Positions 59,001 to 64,000 of a stretch of 64,000 bases of DNA are shown here, one piece after another. The stretch spans positions 62,001-126,000 of the forward strand of contig JAKZHN010000039.1 of assembly GCA_037179335.1 (NCBI GenBank), read 5' to 3'. Position 1 is the first letter of the stretch, and every line of letters begins with the position of its first letter. The position numbers were made by a program, and so were the translations under genes. This stretch comes from Cyclaneusma minus. Its lineage: Eukaryota > Ascomycota > Leotiomycetes > Marthamycetales > Marthamycetaceae. The notes below the pieces were generated by a model that was not told where the DNA came from, did no database searches, and worked only from the letters and a program-made list of their open reading frames with translations.

Positions 59001-60451
59001 CTGTTGCTGAGGCGTAAGGTTCTGTGGGTTGTGCTGGCTGCCTTGGAGACCCATCATTTGACCATTCATCTGAGCAGCTTGCAGAGCCTGAAGTTGACTC
59101 AATTGCATAGGATTGAGCTGTTGGCCAGGATACAGTGGCTGCTGGACAAGAGCCATTTGGCCTTGGGGCAGTTGTACAAGCTGGGGCTGGCCTGCATACT
59201 GGAAGCCTCCCATGGAGCTGATCGACGTGTTCATGGAAGCACGGCTGCGGTGGCCAGGTTGGAATCCCTGACCCTGCTGGTTGAAGCTCCCCATTTGGCT
59301 CTGCTGGTCCTGCTGCTGGTTCTGGGGCTGGGAGTTCCTCCAGTTACCTTCAAAGTTGCGGGAGCCGTTGCGAGTGTGGGCGCTACCACGGCGAGCGAAA
59401 TCATTGTTAGGGGCATTGGATCCAGCATCGGCAGTTGCCATTGGAGGTGGGAACTGGAATGAGCCTCCTCCACGCATTGAAGAGCCTCCACGGCCGTTGA
59501 CAGCCATGCTCTGGCTTCTACCATGGCCTCCGCCACGGCCACCGCGCGCTCCGGAGGCTTGCTGAGTATGATTTCCGGTCGTCGGAGCTTGACCGTTCTT
59601 GGCATCATTTCCAGGGCCAACGGCGTCAGAATCAGTTGGAGTGGCTCCACCAGCACCAGGAAGCGGGAACTGGAAGCCAGTGGTGGTTCTCTTCTGCTGC
59701 GCCAGCTCGGCAGCCTTCTTTGCTTCGGGAAGGGCAAGGGAATGACGACGTTGGTGTCCACCGCCGGGCGGTCCTCCTCCTCGGCCACCACGGCCAGCAG
59801 GGACGTTCTCACGGTTGCTCTGGACATTAGCCTGGTTGAAGTCACCGAATGCTGATCCAGAGGCCCCCGAAGAAGGAGCGGGAGGGGGTCCCTGCATGCC
59901 CATGTTCGGGAGTGCCGACTGATTACGGCGATGTGACAAAGGTTGGGTGGGGGCACCCATGGGGGCACCCATCTGCTGCTGTTGTAGCTGTTGTGGGAAC
60001 TGGAAAGCATTCTGCTGCTGCATATTCTGCATCTGCTGCTGCATAGGGTTGAATGCACCCGTAGGGGCCAGGTGCTGGTTTGGCGGAATCATTCCCATGT
60101 TGATGTACTGTTGGTGGGTAGCCTGGATCTGCTGCTGCTGTTGTTGCAGCAGCTCGATCTGCTGCTGAATGGCAAGTTGCTCCACTGTAGAAAAGACATT
60201 AGCACGTTGTATCCAAGACGGTAAGACTCTGATAGATGTGATGCCATAGCTACTTGGGGATGGATTCGGCCAAGCACGGAATACTTACTTCCGGGAGAGG
60301 AAAACATGCTCATGAGGGGCGTGAGCTCCGAAGGACTCCGGCGATGGGCAATGTGAAGGCGACGGCCTTGAGGGCCTGCAACTCCACCATGCTGAGGCTG
60401 GGGAGCTTGTTGCACAGCCTGAGCTGGCTGTTGTTGCTGCTGGGTCTCCAT
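56076..60451 (-). CDS. SSD1: Ssd1 mRNA-binding translational repressor (RNase II-like, inactive)
   Basis: Cytoplasmic RNA-binding protein controlling translation of cell-wall and polarity mRNAs, a known substrate of the Cbk1/NDR kinase. Minus-strand exons 60451-60289, 60184-56170 and 56115-56076; introns of 104 and 54 nt; 1405 aa (yeast 1250). Joining exon 1 to exon 2 creates SSPG-MEQLAIQQQ in frame. The last exon encodes only CLTIRSLNPFAL, the conserved Ssd1 C-terminus; reading through the donor would lose it. Residues 1-460 are Gln/Asn/Gly-rich (prion-like). Cold-shock-type domains lie near 465-720 (LPALLADGQLVYGILRVNKK). The RNB domain lies near 760-1120 (VFTVDPNGANELDNALHIKT; RRYADIVVHRQL). 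In catalytic RNase II/Dis3 enzymes the first motif has clustered aspartates (DIDDA-like). Here ELDNA replaces them, matching the nuclease-dead state of Ssd1. Confidence 0.95.
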
Positions 60452-62256
60452 GATTTGGGGATAGCAGGGGATCTCATGCACGTCTGGTGCGATTGAACAC
60501 AGTGTTTGTAGGCAGTCCGAGGAGATTTTTGTGTCAGAGGTCGCAATCCACTGAAGCTGGTCAAATGAGAGGATCTTGAAGGGGGAGGGGGAGGGAGAGT
60601 GGATGGGCTGACGGAGCGAGGTGTCGTGCTCTTGGTTCCGTGAAAGCGGGCAGATACGATGTCGGGCAGGCAGAATGGCAGCTCAGGCAAGAGAGAGTGT
60701 CAGGTGTGGAAGCAGGAGCGGATGGTACGCAGATGTGCAGTGTTGATGAGCGACAGGGTGTCGAGCTTGAGGGGGGTTCGCGGGGTGGGAGCAGGCAAAG
60801 AGGAAGGAAAGAGATAGGTGCGCTCTGGCGAAAGAACGCACGACGGTCTTTGGTGGTGCGAGCTTGGCTTGGCCAATTAGGCTCTAGGCGGGACCCTCGG
60901 CTACGAGAGGACCGGCTATACATGTATCGTCAACACTGGACAGAGGGCAAGATATTTATTTAGTGGTAACGGGTGCCGTCATTCCTACGTATTTAATTAT
61001 GGCCATTGTCGCAGGTGTTTGCTGCCTGTAATCCACACGATGCAGCTGGATGATGCGCTGTTGTCACGAAGCAGCGTCTTGTGCATGCGTTCTTTTTTCG
61101 CTTGCGGCGATGCTCTTCTTCAAGACCTTTGTGAAGTCCCATCGCAATCAATAATACCACGCCCAATATTCCCGAGCACAAGGGCATGTGAGATGGCCCA
61201 CCAGAGCGAGACTGAGCGCGACGGAACAGGCGAGACAGGAGTCGTATTCATTCCGAGGGCAATCTGATTTCCAGCAGCCGTTTGTAGATCTACACCTGAC
61301 AGACAGTCTGTGTTCAAATGTGAGAATTGCTTGTAGTGACCTAGATCTGATCTTGCATCTCCTTAGATTACCCCAGTTGATTGTCGCTGCATCAATCCAA
61401 GAACATCCAGACTGTGCAAGCCTCCTATTGCGAGAACTATGTCGAGCCTGGATTGGGAAGTGGTGACATCAATACTCGAGGCACCTGATCTTCGATTCTT
61501 CTGGCCAATATCTCCTGCTTCAAAAGTTCAAGAGCTTCAAATGCATCCCTCTGCCCCTATGTTTCCATGTCTTCACGCGCTCATGGTGGTAGTTCTAGTG
61601 CTCATCTCCGACTTGAGAGCATTTTCAATTACTAGAAAGACTCCTGCTTATTCGTAACCAGTTCCCAGTTACTCAGAATGTTTCCAGACACTTAGGATAT
61701 CCTCAATTACTGGAGATATCCTCAATTATTGGGAATATTCCTAGTTGGGTGAGTCAATACAGAAGAACTGTATGTCGCCACGAGACGCGTTATGACGAAA
61801 CTCGCTGGCACTGCACGCACTGGAAGTGCGCTGGCTTCTCCAAATCCGTGCCGCCCTAGAGGTCCATCGGCCCGTTCTACGCCGAGCCGCCGCTAGTGGC
61901 TAGCCTCGCTGCAGCCTTGCCGATGTGCCTCGCCGGCCTTCAAATTTACATGCTGGAATAGCTGCACAACCGCGACCGCCGCCTGCGCTTTGGCGCGCTT
62001 AACCACCTCATTGTGCTCAAGCGACAATAGCTTCAACTTCTATTGAGCCAGCTATTGTTGTGGCCGATTGGCTGCGACGCCTCGCGTAGCTCCCACTTTT
62101 CGCGGCGCCGAATTTCCTCCACCCTCTCTCCCACACACACAACTCCACCTCGTGTCTACACGTCCAGCTCTGAGAACTCGTTCCAGCGCTCTGCTTGATT
62201 GACGCACTTCTTCCTCTCTATACCCCGTCACGAACTCACTCCACTTCACAAGAACC
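60452..62256. promoter_or_regulatory. Divergent promoter region SSD1 / GLE1
   Basis: About 1.8 kb between the divergent starts of SSD1 and GLE1. It contains a 19-bp array (61608-61742) roughly in the distal half toward GLE1. An inverted repeat ACAATAGCT / AGCTATTGT (62024-62032 and 62050-62058) lies about 200 bp before the GLE1 ATG. No gene is supported. Confidence 0.5.
61608..61742 (+). repeat. 19-bp-period array, locus 7 (7 units)
   Basis: Units start at 61608, 61627, 61646 (21 bp), 61667, 61686, 61705 and 61724. Examples: AATTACTAGAAAGACTCCT, AGTTACTCAGAATGTTTCC, AATTACTGGAGATATCCTC, AATTATTGGGAATATTCCT. Same core and phase as the loci in 14.8-24.3 kb, although more than 37 kb away. Confidence 0.8.
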
Positions 62257-64000
62257 ATGTCGTACACCGATCCCTCCATGTCGAGCCCGTTGGCCGCGAT
62301 CCACGAGCAAGAGATTGAGACCGCGCGCCAGCAACACCTTCGCATCCGAGAGCTCGCTTTGCGCGCCTTCGAAGACCACAAGGCTCAACAGGAGCAGCAA
62401 GACTTGAAGAAGGCCGCGCGCAAGGAACGTCGCCGCATCGAAAAAGAACAAGAAAGCGTCCGCCTCCAGGCTGAGTTGGACAAATTGAAAGCGACAAAGG
62501 TCGTTGCCCCGCCTCGCGCGAAGACCACCCCTCCTCCTCCAGCCCCCGAGGCCGAGAAGAAAGCCCTAGAGCCCAAGCTCGATGAGAAAGCCCCGGAACC
62601 CAAGGTCGAGAAGAATGTCTCCGAGCCCAAGGTCGAGCAGAAAGCCCCGGAGCCCGCTCCCAAGCCTGCCGCTGCGCCCGCTCCACCTGCTCCAGTTCCC
62701 CTTTCACCCAAGCAATCTGCAACCCAAGTCAAACCTGCGGAAACTACCGAGCAAGCAAAGACTGGACCTGTCCCCACCGTCGACGACAAGGGACCTCCCG
62801 GTGTCTCTAGCGTCCTGCAGAATGGAACTGCCGGTGCTCTCGCAGATGACAATGACACGTCTCATTTCTTGCCGGGAACTGCGCGCTACCTGGACATTCA
62901 TCGAGAACTAAAGAACCTACGCCACGACTGTGTCAAGTATGCTAAGAGAAACCACGAGTTCAAGGTGATGATGGGTGAGATGCGCCGCACCATTCGCAAG
63001 TGTGTCGGTCAGATCAAGGAGCGTGGTAACGAGCAACAGGTCAGTCTATCCCTACATCCTTCTTTGCACAATGATCCACGGCTCTCAAGGGCGCAGCGAA
63101 GAACCAAACTGACATGGAAATACAGGTCGATGAGATCAGGAAAATCCTTCTCACCTCTCTGTACAGAAACCCAGGCCCCTGCATCGACCCCAACGACTTC
63201 GTAGTCGAGCCACGAGCCCCTGTGGAAGGCTCGCCCTGCGACTCCATGATCGGAGAGGAATTGCCAGCCCTTTTCCTATACCTCTTGAACGTGTTCTCAA
63301 AGTGCATCGTCGCGCAATTGGTGAGCGAGGCCTCTGTCAAGCTCAAGGCTGCGGAGCCTATTGGCATTGTCGCTGTAACGATCTTCTCATTCCCCGGCTT
63401 CTTGTGGCGTGGCAAGTCATTGATCGACATCATGATCGCCAAGTTCCGTGCCAACTGCCCTGTGTTATTCGGTATTAGAGGAACTGACAAGACGGAAGAA
63501 GGCAGGCAACGTCTTGGCTGGAGATTTAAGAAGGGAGATACATGGGTTTCCGAGCCCAAACACTTCGACCGAATGACGGGACTCGCAGCCGGTTATGGCG
63601 CCATTTCTCTTCGAGACTTCTCGCGTTCTCCGTCCAAGCAGAACCCCTACCCGCCATCGATGTACTGGCAATCCGTCGCTGCCATAGTCAACACGCCGGA
63701 CAACCAGATTTCTGGTACGCAGAGTATCGTCATCAGAGCCTTGGTTGAGTGCCACGAGGACCGATTCCTTAAGTTCTACGGGTTGGCGGCGAAGGCAGCA
63801 CTGAGAGAAGCCGTCGTTAGCTTCACGGTTAGAGCGGCTATCGGGTCAGCCGCCGGAGCTTTATTGATTGCACTCGCACCAAAGTTGGCTAAGGACAGCG
63901 GCCTCATCTTGGATCCCAACTTCGTGCCACTTGCCAACGGCACGGCCAGTGGATCTCAGGCACCGGCTGCGAACCCTCTCGCCCAGAGCAATGCCTTCGG
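62257..64000 (+). CDS. GLE1: mRNA export factor Gle1 (3' end beyond the window)
   Basis: Nuclear-pore-associated activator of the DEAD-box ATPase Dbp5 together with inositol hexakisphosphate, needed for terminal steps of mRNA export. Exons 62257-63039 and 63126 to the window end (86-nt intron, phase 0). 552 complete codons are visible, with no stop yet. Residues about 15-80 form a Lys/Arg/Glu-rich coiled coil, followed by a Pro/Ala/Lys-rich linker with repeated EPK-VE-KxxEPK units (about 95-150). The conserved Gle1 domain runs from about 205 onward (LPGTARYLDIHRELKNLRHD, SFPGFLWRGKSLIDIMIAKF, CPVLFGIRG). Its coiled coil precedes the export domain, as in yeast and human Gle1. Start MSYTDPSMSSP chosen; a second ATG lies seven codons downstream. 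Truncated only by the window edge. Confidence 0.93.

Noticed and set aside
47039..60451. Idea of a TOR/RNA-regulation gene cluster (NPR3, LARP1, SSD1, GLE1)
   Set aside because: Genes are far apart, in mixed orientation and separated by unrelated genes. All are broadly conserved single-copy genes, so co-location is most likely coincidence.
1..64000. CRISPR arrays, operons, phage or bacterial elements
   Set aside because: Introns, RIP and eukaryotic protein families throughout. No spaced identical repeats of CRISPR type were seen.

Overview
The window looks like nuclear DNA of a filamentous ascomycete (Pezizomycotina). The evidence is genes split by short GT-AG introns (about 50-310 nt), housekeeping proteins of fungal type (Ssd1, Npr3, Cox19, Sft2, Rds1-type ferritin-like protein, a synaptojanin-like phosphatase), and an A+T-saturated block carrying the C-to-T / G-to-A signature of repeat-induced point mutation (RIP). 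A dothideomycete is my best guess, but nothing seen here proves the class.

Layout. 1-9590 is a gene-free, RIP-degraded A+T isochore. It holds a 5.1-kb-spaced direct repeat, a 13-bp minisatellite, a phased A-tract block and two small GC-rich survivors. From 9.6 kb to the end is ordinary gene-bearing DNA: a SAC/inositol 5-phosphatase (10165-13987); two related cysteine-containing BTB-like genes (15595-16759 and 18502-21952); COX19 (23325-23941); NPR3 (25200-27653); a charged coiled-coil protein of unknown function (28905-31064); a bHLH transcription factor (32725-34434, minus strand); a long non-coding stretch with an assembly gap (39197-39621); SFT2 (40173-41375); another long non-coding stretch; a LARP1-type RNA-binding protein (47039-50458); a secreted Rds1/ferritin-like protein (53089-54236, minus); SSD1 (56076-60451, minus); and the start of GLE1 (62257 to the window end).

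Functional themes. NPR3 (GATOR1/TORC1 inhibitor), LARP1 and SSD1 (mRNA-binding translational regulators) and GLE1 (mRNA export) all act in growth and mRNA control, but they are scattered and differently oriented. I see no cluster logic, and apart from the BTB-like pair no locally duplicated genes.

The most unusual signal is a dispersed family of short degenerate tandem arrays with an exact 19-bp period. Its core resembles A-R-T-T-A-C-T-T-G-G-A-A-T-A-T-T-C-C-C. Clear arrays lie at 14828-15038, 19465-19540, 22755-22867, 24232-24326 and 61608-61742, with an inverted, weaker one at 38545-38640 and a decayed one near 17353-17720. One array sits inside a 221-bp Tc1/mariner-type miniature inverted-repeat element with TA target duplication (22723-22943). 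Another sits inside a gene intron, where it accounts for the intron being longer than its counterpart in the paralog. I do not recognise this family.

All gene models were built by hand from reading frames and splice consensus. Splice sites are given where they were worked out.
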